A stretch of 64,000 nt of DNA from Saccharibacillus sp. JS10 (GCF_024436065.1 NZ_JANFNS010000003.1:248001-312000); one strand, 5' to 3'; positions 1-8,575 are shown, counted from the stretch's first letter. Notes: generated from the sequence alone by a model not told the origin. Program-made: numbers and translations.

Positions 1-399
1 GGCAACGGCTACTCGCTGTACGTAGCAAACGGCTATACGTTCAACAAAGCCCAAAACAAGATTTATCTAACCCAATACCCGTCCTACAATGCGCAAATCG
101 AGAAACTCCCGGCTAACTTCAATCTGCAAAAGGTAAGCAAAAAGAGCCGCGCCGAGCTAAAAAAATACGGTCAAGTTCGCAGCTACAAAGGCGATCAATC
201 ATTCGAAAGCCCGATGTCTTCCGCCCGGCTGTTATTGCAGGCAAGCGATACGAAGGGCAACCTGCATAACCATGTCATCTGGACCTCGAAAAAAGGGGAC
301 TCCTACCTGTTCCGAATCAATGCGCCGACAAGCGAATTCGGCGGAACGTTTATCGAGGTGGTCTCGAATTCGTTGACCAGCATTTTGACCGACAAGTAA
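1..399 (+). CDS. C-terminal part of an unidentified protein (5' end outside window)
   Basis: Frame 1 is open from the first base to a TAA at 397-399, giving 132 residues with no start inside the window that looks real. The visible part is polar and lysine/serine rich (begins GNGYSLYVANGYTF, ends SNSLTSILTDK), with no membrane segment or catalytic motif that I recognise. It ends 27 bases before a strong terminator, so it is the last gene of its transcript. The composition would suit an extracytoplasmic protein or lipoprotein domain, but that is a guess. The ATG at 214 is internal to the frame and is unlikely to be the true start. Confidence 0.75.
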   Translation, partial: GNGYSLYVANGYTFNKAQNKIYLTQYPSYNAQIEKLPANFNLQKVSKKSRAELKKYGQVRSYKGDQSFESPMSSARLLLQASDTKGNLHNHVIWTSKKGDSYLFRINAPTSEFGGTFIEVVSNSLTSILTDK

Positions 400-426
400 G
401 CTTGAAGCCAGGTGAGAAAAAAGAAA

Positions 427-463
427 ACTGCCTAGACCGATTACCGGTTCAGGCAGTTTTTTT
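427..463. terminator. Bidirectional terminator between convergent genes
   Basis: The arms ACTGCCT and AGGCAGT, extended by an AGACCG/CGGTTC inner stem around ATTA, are followed by seven T on the plus strand. An A/T-rich tract on the other side would also serve the minus strand. It separates the plus-strand gene ending at 399 from the minus-strand acetyltransferase ending at 487. Confidence 0.85.
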
Positions 464-486
464 GCGTCTATTTCGTACGACCTGTT

Positions 487-1029
487 TTAACGGACAACCG
501 ATTCGAATTCTTGCCTTAGTATGGAATACATTTCGGAATCGTGGAAAGCTCCTTTGAAATACAAATGTTCACGCAATCTTCCTTCTCGCTTCATGCCGAT
601 TCGCTTCATCACACTGGACGAAGCTGTATTACCTGGGCGACAGGTAGCGAAAATTCGATGAATCTCCCATTGTTCAAATCCTAATTGGACTATCGCAAAT
701 GCCGCCTCGGTCGCATAACCTTTTCCCCAATATTGAGGATTGAATGTATAGCCAAGCTCAGCGTTGTAACCGGCTTGATGAATCCCGCATCCACCGATTA
801 GTTCTCCTGTTTCTTTCAACGTCACGACCAATTCATAACTGCGTCTCGGCTTCTCATGACTTAACTCGATCAACTGTGTAACGTACTCCTGCGTCTCCGC
901 TTCCGTATTGGGTCCCCATATCGAGTGCTGCACAACATCGGGATTAGAAGCGTAGATATGGATGCTTGACCAGTCTCCAGGCACGGCGTCGCGTAAGATT
1001 AGGCGTTCGGTTTCGATTTCGAATGGCAT
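487..1029 (-). CDS. GNAT-family N-acetyltransferase (RimJ/RimL type)
   Basis: 180 residues, the normal length for RimJ/RimL-like GNAT enzymes, which transfer an acetyl group from acetyl-CoA to an amine (protein N-terminus or small molecule). The N-terminus ETERLILRDAVPGDW is the typical beta1-alpha1 start of the family. The acetyl-CoA loop is seen as NPQYWGKGYATEA at about residues 97-109, followed by the usual IHRIFATCRPGNTAS and VMKRIGMKREGRLRE segments. The ATG at 1029 is preceded by a GGAGC-type ribosome binding site (aaaggagcaact on the minus strand). It is a single-gene unit convergent with the gene to its left. The substrate cannot be told from sequence. Confidence 0.92.
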   Translation of the reverse strand: MPFEIETERLILRDAVPGDWSSIHIYASNPDVVQHSIWGPNTEAETQEYVTQLIELSHEKPRRSYELVVTLKETGELIGGCGIHQAGYNAELGYTFNPQYWGKGYATEAAFAIVQLGFEQWEIHRIFATCRPGNTASSSVMKRIGMKREGRLREHLYFKGAFHDSEMYSILRQEFESVVR

Positions 1030-1095
1030 GGAAGTTGCTCCTTTCAGAGTGCATTTTCGAATAGAATACGTAACAGGTTTTTCTCACGAAGCGTT

Positions 1096-1129
1096 GTTTA
1101 ATTAGAGTCATTATATCTCAAAATTAAAC
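1096..1129. repeat. Inverted repeat in the divergent promoter region
   Basis: GTTTAATT and AATTAAAC form perfect 8-base arms, with a weaker inner AGAG/TCTC pair, between the divergent GNAT gene and the ABC operon. It has no T-run and lies where promoters for both units are expected, so an operator is more likely than a terminator. This is inference only. Confidence 0.35.
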
Positions 1130-1185
1130 GGTAGACTTTCAATCTACATAGACTTGTAATCCTGTTTGTGATTGGAGCGTGAAAA

Positions 1186-2232
1186 ATGTTTGTCAAACGA
1201 TCTCTTTATCTCATGATCTATTACGTCGTGGTTACCGCTTTTACTTGCTTATCCTTTTCAGCGTTTTTTGCTTCTTACACCAGTACCAAAGTTCTGCAAG
1301 ACGGATTAACTTCAGAAAGTTTAAAATTTTCGATTATCGACGAGCAAGCTTTGGAAAACAATAGTCCAGTCGAGCTGACTAATCAGACACTTATTCAACA
1401 GATCGAATCGAATAGCGACTCTTTTCTTTTATACAAAGGCAAAGAAACGTCGCGCGCAAGAAATGTATATTTGAACAACTTTCTGTTACCCTTACCTATG
1501 AAAAACGGGCAAAAGATACAAAAAATTCCTGAACATAGCATTATTTTGGATCATGATTTACTTAATAGCACATTCGACCAAAACGGCGAGCCTTATTTCT
1601 CTTATCAAGGACAAGATTATAAAGTGGTCGGTTCTTTCGATAGAGAAAACAAATATATCTATCGAAACAGTAGTCTATTCGTTGCTTTCCCTTTTGAGGA
1701 ATCAGCAATCGGCGAATATACAATCGAAGGTGTACCCAGAGAAACCTTAGGCACAATTTTAAATGGAATAACTGCGGAAGATCCTTCTCTTTCTTATTCG
1801 GTACGTCCTATGATTTCAGGATTTAAAGACCGGATGATTTTAGCTCTGCGTGATCAGACCTTTGTAGCTATTGTGTTTGGCATTTCTATATTTTTAATTG
1901 TATTAAGTACATTGGGAACTACACTAGCTTGGTTACAATCCAAACGCGACGAAATTCAAGCCCGATCTTTGGTGGGAGCTAATCGGAATGATATTCGTTT
2001 ATGGCTGATCAAAGAATATTTGTGGGTTCTTGCAATCAGTTTTGTCATAGGAAATATACTTGCTCAAGTGGTTGTGAAAAGCGGTAGCTTCTATGAAATC
2101 ATTCCCGAGACCACGGTAACAGGAAGTTTGTTCTCTTTGCTATTTTGTTTCCTTATCGGAACCTGCACGGTCCTATTTTCTACGTGGATCAGCAGCAAAA
2201 AAGCACAGAGAAATGATAGGGGGATGTTATGA
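1186..2232 (+). CDS. ABC transporter permease, FtsX/MacB-like (subunit 1)
   Basis: 348 residues. One N-terminal membrane segment (about residues 8-30) is followed by a long extracytoplasmic region (about 31-220) and three C-terminal membrane segments (about 225-345), the layout of FtsX-domain permeases. The intracellular stretch EIQARSLVGANRNDIRLW resembles the coupling region of MacB/LolCE proteins (EIGIRRALGASRRDI type). ATG at 1186 has a ggagcg ribosome binding site 8 bases upstream. The stop overlaps the start of the next permease by 4 bases (ATGA), so the two are translationally coupled. With the ATPase at 3413 it makes a three-component transporter; the exported substrate (antimicrobial peptide, bacteriocin or lipid) is unknown. 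Confidence 0.85.
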   Translation: MFVKRSLYLMIYYVVVTAFTCLSFSAFFASYTSTKVLQDGLTSESLKFSIIDEQALENNSPVELTNQTLIQQIESNSDSFLLYKGKETSRARNVYLNNFLLPLPMKNGQKIQKIPEHSIILDHDLLNSTFDQNGEPYFSYQGQDYKVVGSFDRENKYIYRNSSLFVAFPFEESAIGEYTIEGVPRETLGTILNGITAEDPSLSYSVRPMISGFKDRMILALRDQTFVAIVFGISIFLIVLSTLGTTLAWLQSKRDEIQARSLVGANRNDIRLWLIKEYLWVLAISFVIGNILAQVVVKSGSFYEIIPETTVTGSLFSLLFCFLIGTCTVLFSTWISSKKAQRNDRGML

Positions 2233-3416
2233 TTCAACTTCGTTACGCTTTGAACGATTTGTGGCGATCTAAAGGGACTTCTTTCATCTTACTTTTGGAA
2301 TCTCTCATGCTTCTGATTATTGTGAATTTAGTCATCTATAGCGCTCAAGATATGAACCAAATGAAAAGCGAAATCAATCGATTAAATCAAAGCGAAAATA
2401 TTTATGGTTTTGTTGATTTTACAAGCGATGAACAATACAACAAATTACTCTCCGATGACCGTTATCGATCTAGACTCAGTCAACTGTACGACGAAATTTA
2501 CGAAAATGATCAAGTAAAAGCTTTCCCGCTTTATACTTCTCAACTCAATTTTGAGAAGCATACATTCGGCGATTCCGCTTCGTATACCACTACCGAAAAA
2601 AATGTACTTGTACCTTTTTTATATACAAATGATCTATTTTTTGATTATTTCAATATAGGGCTTGCCGAAGGAAGAAGCTTTTCGAATGAAGATTACAATG
2701 AAGATTCTTCGGTCATCCCTGTATTAATCGGGAGCGACTTAGCTGCTAAATTTAAAGTCGGTGATCAGATCACTCCATCAGGTAACACTCAGTATGAAGT
2801 GATTGGGGTTTTAAAAAAAGAAAGCTCTTATATCGATATTATGGCAACTCGTGAATTTCAGAGTCTGGATCGAATGATTGTGATGCCGCTGAACAAAAAC
2901 AATATAGCAAGTGCCGGCAACTATAGCGGTGTCATCCCGCGAGCTTATATCGCCACCGACAATGAAGCTCATTTATCTAAAATAGTAAAACGCGCAGACG
3001 AACTGGATACTTTTTCTTTTGCATTCAAAAGCATGTTGTATCAATCTAAGTTCGTGGCTCAGGACAAAACCAAATCTTTGCAAACGCAAATTTTATTATC
3101 CAGCTTAATTCTTGTTTTTACTTTTGTAACTGTGACGGTATCTTATTTGCAATTTATCGAAAAACATACGTATGAATTCGGCGTTCATATTTTATCTGGG
3201 GCTACAATAAAAGACCTTATGCTTAGATTAATCAGTCAATTTGCGCTTTTACAGATTATAAGCGTAATTATTGTTAGCAGTTTACCCCAACCTCTTGCAA
3301 ACCCTATTGCTTCTCTGGGAGTGAGCGTACTACTGCTGTTCGTCTTTTTGATCATTCCACTACTTCGGTTAAATAAGATGCCGATGACATCTATGTTAAG
3401 GGGGAGAAGCCGGTGA
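2229..3416 (+). CDS. ABC transporter permease, FtsX/MacB-like (subunit 2)
   Basis: 395 residues with the same plan as its neighbour: an N-terminal membrane helix at about 17-37, an extracytoplasmic domain (about 40-275, containing a MacB periplasmic-core-like stretch PVLIGSDLAAKFKVGDQ), then three helices at about 285-385. YEFGVHILSGATIKDLMLR is the FtsX coupling motif. It overlaps the previous gene by 4 bases and the following ATPase gene by 4 bases (GTGA), so all three are one operon. Two unequal FtsX permeases plus one ATPase is a common arrangement for Firmicute peptide-efflux or bacteriocin-export systems. No sensor kinase lies next to it, so it is not an obvious BceAB-type system. Confidence 0.85.
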   Translation: MIQLRYALNDLWRSKGTSFILLLESLMLLIIVNLVIYSAQDMNQMKSEINRLNQSENIYGFVDFTSDEQYNKLLSDDRYRSRLSQLYDEIYENDQVKAFPLYTSQLNFEKHTFGDSASYTTTEKNVLVPFLYTNDLFFDYFNIGLAEGRSFSNEDYNEDSSVIPVLIGSDLAAKFKVGDQITPSGNTQYEVIGVLKKESSYIDIMATREFQSLDRMIVMPLNKNNIASAGNYSGVIPRAYIATDNEAHLSKIVKRADELDTFSFAFKSMLYQSKFVAQDKTKSLQTQILLSSLILVFTFVTVTVSYLQFIEKHTYEFGVHILSGATIKDLMLRLISQFALLQIISVIIVSSLPQPLANPIASLGVSVLLLFVFLIIPLLRLNKMPMTSMLRGRSR

Positions 3417-4114
3417 GTTTACTTGAAGTCGAAAATGTAAGCAAAGTATTCAAAACCAAGTCCTATCAATTATATGCTTTGAACGATGTATCGCTAAAGA
3501 TCCAAACCGGAGAATCCGTTGCGATTACAGGAACTTCAGATTCGGGAAAAACAACGCTTCTACATATCCTTGGCTGTATCGACACGCCTACAAATGGGAT
3601 ATATCGGATCGGGGATCAAAAAATCCATGAACAATCTCCGAAACAACTCGCTCAAATCCGCAATCAGAACTTAGGATTTGTGATGCAAGATTTTGCTTTG
3701 GTCGATCATTATAGTGTGCAAAAAAATGTCTTGCTTCCGCTAAACTATGTCAAAAATCGTAAGCTACGCAAAGAACGAGCGGCACGGCTTCCGGCTCTTT
3801 TAGACAAACTTCATATCGGGCAAAAACAACACGAAAAAGTGATGAACTTATCCGGCGGGCAAAAACAGCGTGTCGCGATCGCACGTGCGCTAATCAACGA
3901 GCCGGACATCATCTTGGCGGACGAGCCGACCGGAGCTTTGGATCAACAGACTTCCAAAGAAATTATCGAGTTACTGAAAGCCATTAACCGCGAAGGCAAA
4001 ACGATCGTAATTGTGACCCATGATCCCGATGTCGCTTATCAGTGCGACCGAATCATACGGATCGAAGACGGCAAAATCGCCGAAGATCATGCCACGCTAC
4101 AAGTCGAGGTCTGA
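3413..4114 (+). CDS. ABC transporter ATP-binding protein (MacB/LolD type)
   Basis: 233 residues, the standard size for a stand-alone ABC ATPase that powers FtsX-type permeases. It has a Walker A (GTSDSGKTT, around residue 40), Q-loop ([11 protein letters not shown]), signature LSGGQKQR, Walker [13 protein letters not shown] and H-loop VIVTHD. GTG at 3413 is the start, overlapping the permease stop. The Walker A has Thr-Ser-Asp where most family members have Pro-Ser-Gly (GPSGSGKST); the catalytic Gly-Lys-Thr is intact, so the protein should still bind ATP. It is the last gene of the operon, followed by a terminator. Confidence 0.93.
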   Translation: MSLLEVENVSKVFKTKSYQLYALNDVSLKIQTGESVAITGTSDSGKTTLLHILGCIDTPTNGIYRIGDQKIHEQSPKQLAQIRNQNLGFVMQDFALVDHYSVQKNVLLPLNYVKNRKLRKERAARLPALLDKLHIGQKQHEKVMNLSGGQKQRVAIARALINEPDIILADEPTGALDQQTSKEIIELLKAINREGKTIVIVTHDPDVAYQCDRIIRIEDGKIAEDHATLQVEV

Positions 4115-4146
4115 AGGTCATAAGGATCAATTTCGCTAAAAAGCCG

Positions 4147-4193
4147 AAAAAAGCTTGAGCCAAAGGAATACCTCCTTTAGCTCAAGCTTTTTC
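4147..4193. terminator. Bidirectional terminator
   Basis: AAAAAGCTTGAGC and GCTCAAGCTTTTT enclose an inner AAAGGA/TCCTTT stem. Runs of T or A flank both sides, between the convergent ABC operon (ends 4114) and the FAD dehydrogenase (ends 4236). Confidence 0.88.
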
Positions 4194-4235
4194 ATTTATG
4201 GATCACCCGCTGCGATCCCTATCTAGGTCAGATCG

Positions 4236-5753
4236 TTAAGCCAATGTCCGCTCGACAGCCGGCGCGCCGACTGCGTTCGCTTTTTTCACCATGCCGCGCG
4301 CGATATGCACGCCCGCTGCTCCGGCTTGCGCAAGACCGCGCGTAATGCCCGCGCCGTCGCCGCCGCAGTACAGACCGCGAATTTCAGTTTCCAGCGTCTC
4401 GTCCAGCTTCGGACGAGCGGAATAAAATTTCGCTTCAACGCCGTAGAACAGCGTATGTTCGGACGCGATACCCGGCGTTACTTTTTCCAACGCTTCAACC
4501 ATTTCGATCAAGCTTTTCATCGTATTGTAAGGCAATACGAGTCCCAGATCGCCGGGTACCGCTTCTTTAAGCGTCGGCTCCAAGAAACCTTCGCGAATAC
4601 GCTCCGGCGTCGAACGACGTCCGCGCAAGATGTCGCCGTATTTTTGTACGATGACGCCGCCGCTGGACAGATCATTCGCACGTTCGCAAATTTCGCGAGC
4701 ATATTCGTTCGGCTTGTCGAACGGCTCCGTGAATTTGTGCGACACCAACAGGGCAAAGTTCGTATTTTGGGAGCCCAGTGCCGGATCTTTGTAAGAGTGG
4801 CCATTCGCCGCCATAACGCCGCTATGGTTTTCGACTACAACGTGCCCCGAAGGATTGCTACAGAAGGTGCGTACACGCGTACCGACCGATGTATTGAATA
4901 CGAATTTGCCTTCGTACAGATGCTCGTTGATCTGACGCATCACGACGTCGGATGTCTCGACACGCACGCCCACATCGACCTGATTGTTCGTCAATTTCAG
5001 GCGGCGCTTTTTGAACACTTCGGACAACCAAGCCGAACCGTCGCGTCCCGGCGCGATCATGACACGCGGCGAGTGGAATTCTTCACCGTTTTTCAGACGA
5101 ATCCCGCTAACGATATGCTCGCTGCCTTCTTTGGTTGTGATCAGATCTTCGACTTCGGCTTTGTATTTCATTTCGACGCGTGGCTTCAAATATTCGAAGA
5201 TCGATTTCAAGATCTCCAAGTTCTGCTCGGTTCCAAGGTGGCGCACTTCAGCGCGAAGCAATTTCAGCCCCGCCGCATAAGCATTTTGCTCAATATCGCG
5301 AATCACGTCTGTCGTCGGATCGGTAATCGACTCTGTCGCACCATGCTCCAGGTTGATCGAATCCACGTATTGAATCAATTCCAGCACTTGAGACGGCTGC
5401 AAATAATCCGTCATCCAGCCGCCGAATTCAGTCGTAATATTAAATTTACCGTCGCTGTAAGCCCCTGCTCCGCCAAATCCTGCGGTGATCGAACAAGCGG
5501 GCAGACATCCTGCGAATTCTTTGCGTCCCGCTGCCGGAGGGCAGAACTGAACTTTATTTTCTAAGATCGGGCACCGACGTTTGTAGATATCGTGACCTTT
5601 ATCGACCAACAAGACTTTCCAATCCGGAGCTTGGCGCGTCAATTCGTAACTTGCGAAAATCCCTGCCGGCCCTGCTCCTACAATGATGCAGTCATACGAA
5701 TTGGAAGCTGCAGATTGTTGCTCGTTCGGTTCAAGTGTAATGGAATCAGTCAT
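4236..5753 (-). CDS. FAD-dependent dehydrogenase (COG2509-like)
   Basis: About 505 residues. The N-terminal Rossmann FAD motif reads DCIIVGAGPAGIFASYEL. Cysteines near residues 63-85 (RRCPILENK, CPPAAGRKEFAGCLPACS) and GGAGAYSDGKFNI are typical of the uncharacterised COG2509 'FAD-dependent dehydrogenase' family. A second FAD-contact motif near the end reads YCGGDGAGITRGLAQAGAAG. It is probably a cytosolic flavoprotein; the substrate is unknown. ATG at 5753 is chosen, but a TTG at 5759 is also in frame and sits 6 bases from an AAGGAGG site, so the start could be two codons earlier. The gene stands alone behind a purine riboswitch (5810-5917), linking its expression to purine supply. Confidence 0.88.
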   Translation of the reverse strand: MTDSITLEPNEQQSAASNSYDCIIVGAGPAGIFASYELTRQAPDWKVLLVDKGHDIYKRRCPILENKVQFCPPAAGRKEFAGCLPACSITAGFGGAGAYSDGKFNITTEFGGWMTDYLQPSQVLELIQYVDSINLEHGATESITDPTTDVIRDIEQNAYAAGLKLLRAEVRHLGTEQNLEILKSIFEYLKPRVEMKYKAEVEDLITTKEGSEHIVSGIRLKNGEEFHSPRVMIAPGRDGSAWLSEVFKKRRLKLTNNQVDVGVRVETSDVVMRQINEHLYEGKFVFNTSVGTRVRTFCSNPSGHVVVENHSGVMAANGHSYKDPALGSQNTNFALLVSHKFTEPFDKPNEYAREICERANDLSSGGVIVQKYGDILRGRRSTPERIREGFLEPTLKEAVPGDLGLVLPYNTMKSLIEMVEALEKVTPGIASEHTLFYGVEAKFYSARPKLDETLETEIRGLYCGGDGAGITRGLAQAGAAGVHIARGMVKKANAVGAPAVERTLA

Positions 5754-5809
5754 AATCAATAGTCTCCTCCTTGGGTAGGCACATCAAGTATTTCAAATCG
5801 ATAACATGC

Positions 5810-5917
5810 AAAAAAGCCCGGCTGCCGGTAGGTATGCGAAAAGCATCCTATCCGTAGCCGGGACTTTACGGTTCCCTGGTAGAGACTCCTGAACCTTATC
5901 TTCAGGAATATACGAAT
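5810..5917 (-). promoter_or_regulatory. Purine (guanine-type) riboswitch with overlapping terminator
   Basis: Read on the minus strand, 5917 to 5850 folds as a purine aptamer of typical length (68 nt). P1 is ATTCGTA with TACGGAT; P2 is TCCTGAA with TTCAGGA, with a GATAAGG loop; J2/3 is GTCTCTACC; P3 loop is AACCGTAAAG; J3/1 is GGCTA. The base at the specificity position (74 in xpt numbering) is C, which in this family selects guanine/hypoxanthine. U51 is kept, but the preceding base is G where A is usual. A terminator (5817-5862, T-run 5810-5815) follows. Its 5' arm contains the P1 3' strand and part of P3, so terminator and aptamer exclude each other. That implies ligand turns expression on, unlike xpt-type guanine OFF switches. 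Between 5918 and 6097 I see only AT-rich leader/promoter sequence. Confidence 0.88.
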
Positions 5918-6097
5918 GATTATATAGTAAATGATGAAATTGTTCGCGTTTCAACAAAACCAATCATAACGAATTAATCTTTCGCAGTCAATACTAATAT
6001 TCGGATTTTGAATATATAAAAAGTAGATATATAGTATTTATGCACATTCACCGAAGCTCATAACATCTTTTTCCGAACATTATACGTAAATCTTACC

Positions 6098-7075
6098 CTA
6101 TTTCGTTTGAAAAACAACTTCCTTTTCTCTAACGTCCTTCAGCAGCGAATCTTGTAATTGCCCAAATTGATCCGGTTGATTTTCTTTACGCAAAAACTGA
6201 ACAATCAACCGCTGCCGATCTCCGTTACGATCCAGGGTGTAAAGTATTCCTTTGCTTTCTGCCATCCGCGAACCGCCCGAAGGTTCAAAATCGCGAAACC
6301 GCAATTGATCCATCACTTCGCCCCGCTCACTTTGGGTGAGGTCGGTTTGAAGGACTCCCGTCACAAATTGGATAACCGCCGTATCCGTTGCTGCATCTTG
6401 AGCAATTCCTTTTTCCACAGGTCCAAGTACGAATTCCAGCTCTCGCAGATTTCCGTCTTCAATATTGCTCCAAGCCGTATAGCGATACCCAAGTTCAGGG
6501 CTGCCAAAATGTTGCACGGTCTCGACTAGCAAAGGAATGCTATTGGCATAAGCGACCGCCTTTTTCTCATCTGGAAAAACTCGAACCGAATCGGGATTCG
6601 CTGTCGCTGCCCAAGTGAAGCCGAATTTTTCATAAGTCATTGGCGATCGTGGCTCAGCAACCTCCGCTTCTTCTGCATTTTCCAGATTGATCGTCGGCAA
6701 AATATCTTCATAACGATCCGATCCGTCGATCGGCACGGCTCCAAATTCCTGCCAAGATGGTGACTGACCGCTGACCGTTACTCCTTCTCTATTTCCTAAC
6801 CCGTTGCTATCCATCCATCCCCCGTTTTGCATCACCAATACCGCAGCTACAGCTAATCCGGCGCATCCGACACCGATCCCCCCGCCTGTCCACCAGCGTC
6901 GCCGTTTTTCGATTCGTTTCACCGTCTTCTCCGGCTCTTTTTTCCAAGAACGGATTTCGGTCATAATATTATTTTGAATTTCGGCTTTGCGCTGAGCGCT
7001 TAACTCCGGAATATCGACCAGCCCTTGCACCGGTTCACGCGATTTTCCGCCTGTCGATTTTTTAGTCCCCGTCAC
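6098..7075 (-). CDS. Putative anti-sigma factor, single-pass membrane protein
   Basis: 325 residues. A cytosolic N-terminal part of about 65 residues carries a basic stretch (KRIEKRRRWW) directly before one hydrophobic helix (about residues 68-86). An extracytoplasmic part of about 235 residues follows, with no family I can name securely. The ATG at 7075 lies inside the end of the ECF sigma gene (14-base overlap), the usual arrangement for an anti-sigma factor co-translated with its sigma. The role is therefore inferred as holding the sigma factor at the membrane until a signal releases it. The N-terminus lacks an obvious HxxxCxxC zinc motif, so it is not a ZAS-type anti-sigma factor; a DUF4179/RsiV-like arrangement is possible but not shown. 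Confidence 0.72.
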   Translation of the reverse strand: MTGTKKSTGGKSREPVQGLVDIPELSAQRKAEIQNNIMTEIRSWKKEPEKTVKRIEKRRRWWTGGGIGVGCAGLAVAAVLVMQNGGWMDSNGLGNREGVTVSGQSPSWQEFGAVPIDGSDRYEDILPTINLENAEEAEVAEPRSPMTYEKFGFTWAATANPDSVRVFPDEKKAVAYANSIPLLVETVQHFGSPELGYRYTAWSNIEDGNLRELEFVLGPVEKGIAQDAATDTAVIQFVTGVLQTDLTQSERGEVMDQLRFRDFEPSGGSRMAESKGILYTLDRNGDRQRLIVQFLRKENQPDQFGQLQDSLLKDVREKEVVFQTK

Positions 7076-7643
7076 TGACTTCTCCCCCTATCCATTGCTC
7101 GAATTCGCCGTTTTTACGTAGCACACGCAGCGCCCGGTGGCTGATCGTTCGCACCCTGCTTTCCGTACAATCCAGCAAAGCCGCCGTTTCTTTGACACTC
7201 AACTCTTTTTGATATAAGAAAAAAATCACTTCCCGATGTGCCGGCTTCAACGCATCAAGCAAGCTCCACACGGAATCTCGCCGTTCTTCGTTCAGCGCGG
7301 CATATTCCGGTTGATCTGTGGCAGGTGCGACTTCTTCTTTGTGAGGCAAAAAGTCAGCCAACTGCCATCTACGGCGACGCATCGCATCCAGCGCGGCATT
7401 ACGCGCAATCGCGGTCAGCCATGTTTTGGGAGAAGATTGCTTTTGGAAAGTATGCAGGTTGCGGTACGCCTTGATATAGACTTCCTGCAAAATATCTTCC
7501 GCTTCGCTCCCCCGCTTGCCGAGCATAAAATACAAATATTGATGAATATCTGCATAATACAATTCGAACCATTCCGCGATCAGACGCTCGTCTTCGGAAG
7601 TGTACCGATCATCCAAAGCTTGCCCCTCTATATGCTCATCCAA
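7062..7643 (-). CDS. ECF-type RNA polymerase sigma factor
   Basis: 193 residues from a TTG start at 7643. Region 2 (YYADIHQYLYFMLGKRGSEA, DILQEVYIKAYRNLHTF, KTWLTAIARNAALDAMRRRR) and region 4 (LDALKPAHREVIFFLYQKEL, VKETAALLDCTESRVRTISH) are both clear and make a complete ECF sigma factor of normal length. The reading frame is open upstream to 7787, but that extension (MVRAICVCAF...) is not sigma-like. TTG at 7643 has an AAAGGGGGAG ribosome binding site 5-6 bases upstream, so it is chosen. It overlaps the anti-sigma gene by 14 bases. A possible autoregulated ECF -10 (CGTCTAA) lies upstream near 7684. Confidence 0.9.
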   Translation of the reverse strand: MDEHIEGQALDDRYTSEDERLIAEWFELYYADIHQYLYFMLGKRGSEAEDILQEVYIKAYRNLHTFQKQSSPKTWLTAIARNAALDAMRRRRWQLADFLPHKEEVAPATDQPEYAALNEERRDSVWSLLDALKPAHREVIFFLYQKELSVKETAALLDCTESRVRTISHRALRVLRKNGEFEQWIGGEVSDGD

Positions 7644-7773
7644 CGTGTCTCCCCCTTTCTGTTTTCTTTTAAGATTAGACGACCGCGATACGAAATTCAT
7701 GTCACTTTGAAAAAATAAAAAAGCGAACCGAAGTCTTTGCGAGAAACGCCGAGCAAGGAATGCGCATACGCAA

Positions 7774-7799
7774 ATAGCCCGAACCAAGATTCGGGCTAT
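7774..7799 (-). terminator. Hairpin, probable terminator of the lipoprotein gene
   Basis: ATAGCCCGAA and TTCGGGCTAT make a perfect 10-base stem just downstream of the lipoprotein gene (ends 7850). Only a short T stretch follows on the minus strand, so termination may be weak and could allow some read-through toward the sigma operon. Confidence 0.6.
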
Positions 7800-7849
7800 C
7801 GACTATGCAGGCAATCTACTGTTGCGCAACCCCTTACGCGACGCGACAT

Positions 7850-8449
7850 TCAGATGACGTCTGCGACTTCTCGCCATACCGGCTGCGATTTCGATTGATC
7901 CGTTTTGAGCTTGATTTTCCATTTTTCATGACCTTGATCGTAATCCGCTTTCAGCACAATCGGGATAGACTCGCCGGCTTCGAATTGCTCTAATGCTTTG
8001 TTTACGGCTTGATCACGCGATAAACGGGCACCCTCAGGCTTAACTTCCGGCTCGACTTCGATTCGGTCTGCTTGAAAATTTCTCGGATAAGGATCTTCGA
8101 TTCCGGTTCCCGGCTTCACGGAGACTTTGACCTGCATCCCAAGCGTAATCTGCGGCGAATCGGCAGGGACCGACACCCAGCTTGCGTCATGAACCGAATT
8201 TTGCTGTTCCGGCGATACGACGAGAATTTGGTTGCTGTCATTTACATCTACAACGTATCCGCTGGTGATTAAAACAAAGTTATCCTCGGCTTTTTGATTT
8301 CCAGCAGAAGATTTCATCGCCTCTTCTACTCCGCAACCGCCGAGCAAAATTATAAATAACGAACTCAAAACAAGCAAAGAAAAAGACTTGCTAAATAACT
8401 GCTTATATTTATTCTTTTCCTTTATATCTCTATTCCGATGTCGGGGCAT
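7850..8449 (-). CDS. Lipoprotein with DUF3221-like domain
   Basis: 199 residues. After a basic N-terminus there is a hydrophobic signal segment (about 20-38) ending in the lipobox LGGC, with the lipidated Cys at about residue 40, so the mature protein is predicted to be anchored on the outer face of the membrane. The mature part starts with an OB-like stretch (ITSGYVVDVNDSNQILVVSP ... ADRIEV) typical of DUF3221 proteins. A C-terminal segment (SRDQAVNKALEQFEAGESIP) resembles a PepSY-like helix-strand unit. No function is established for the family. ATG at 8449 has a strong AAGGAGGA site. It is divergent from the chemoreceptor gene. Confidence 0.82.
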   Translation of the reverse strand: MPRHRNRDIKEKNKYKQLFSKSFSLLVLSSLFIILLGGCGVEEAMKSSAGNQKAEDNFVLITSGYVVDVNDSNQILVVSPEQQNSVHDASWVSVPADSPQITLGMQVKVSVKPGTGIEDPYPRNFQADRIEVEPEVKPEGARLSRDQAVNKALEQFEAGESIPIVLKADYDQGHEKWKIKLKTDQSKSQPVWREVADVI

Positions 8450-8545
8450 ATTCGTTCCTCCTTTTCCAAATAAAAGCTACTTACCTTCCAGACGAACCAA
8501 ACTGTAATGAAGTTGCATTTATTTTAAAGCGTTACAAAAACTCAC

Positions 8546-8575
8546 TTCATAAAGGGGATTTTCATCCGATATAAT
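8546..8575 (+). promoter_or_regulatory. Candidate sigma-D-like promoter of the chemoreceptor gene
   Basis: TCCGATAT at 8565-8572 matches 7 of 8 bases of the Bacillus sigma-D -10 (GCCGATAT). At the usual 15-base distance the -35 region reads TTCA (consensus TAAA), so that half is weak. The same site contains TATAAT (8570-8575), so sigma-A use is also possible. Chemoreceptor genes are classic sigma-D targets. Confidence 0.45.

Noticed and set aside
4305-5564. 419-residue open frame on the plus strand opposite the FAD dehydrogenase
   Set aside because: Antisense shadow: Arg/Phe-rich translation without domains, no ribosome binding site, and the opposite strand carries a clear flavoprotein.
7661-7700. 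ECF-type promoter upstream of the sigma gene
   Set aside because: CGTCTAA is a fair -10, but the -35 (TGACAT) is weak and spacing is uncertain; mentioned only within the sigma-factor entry.
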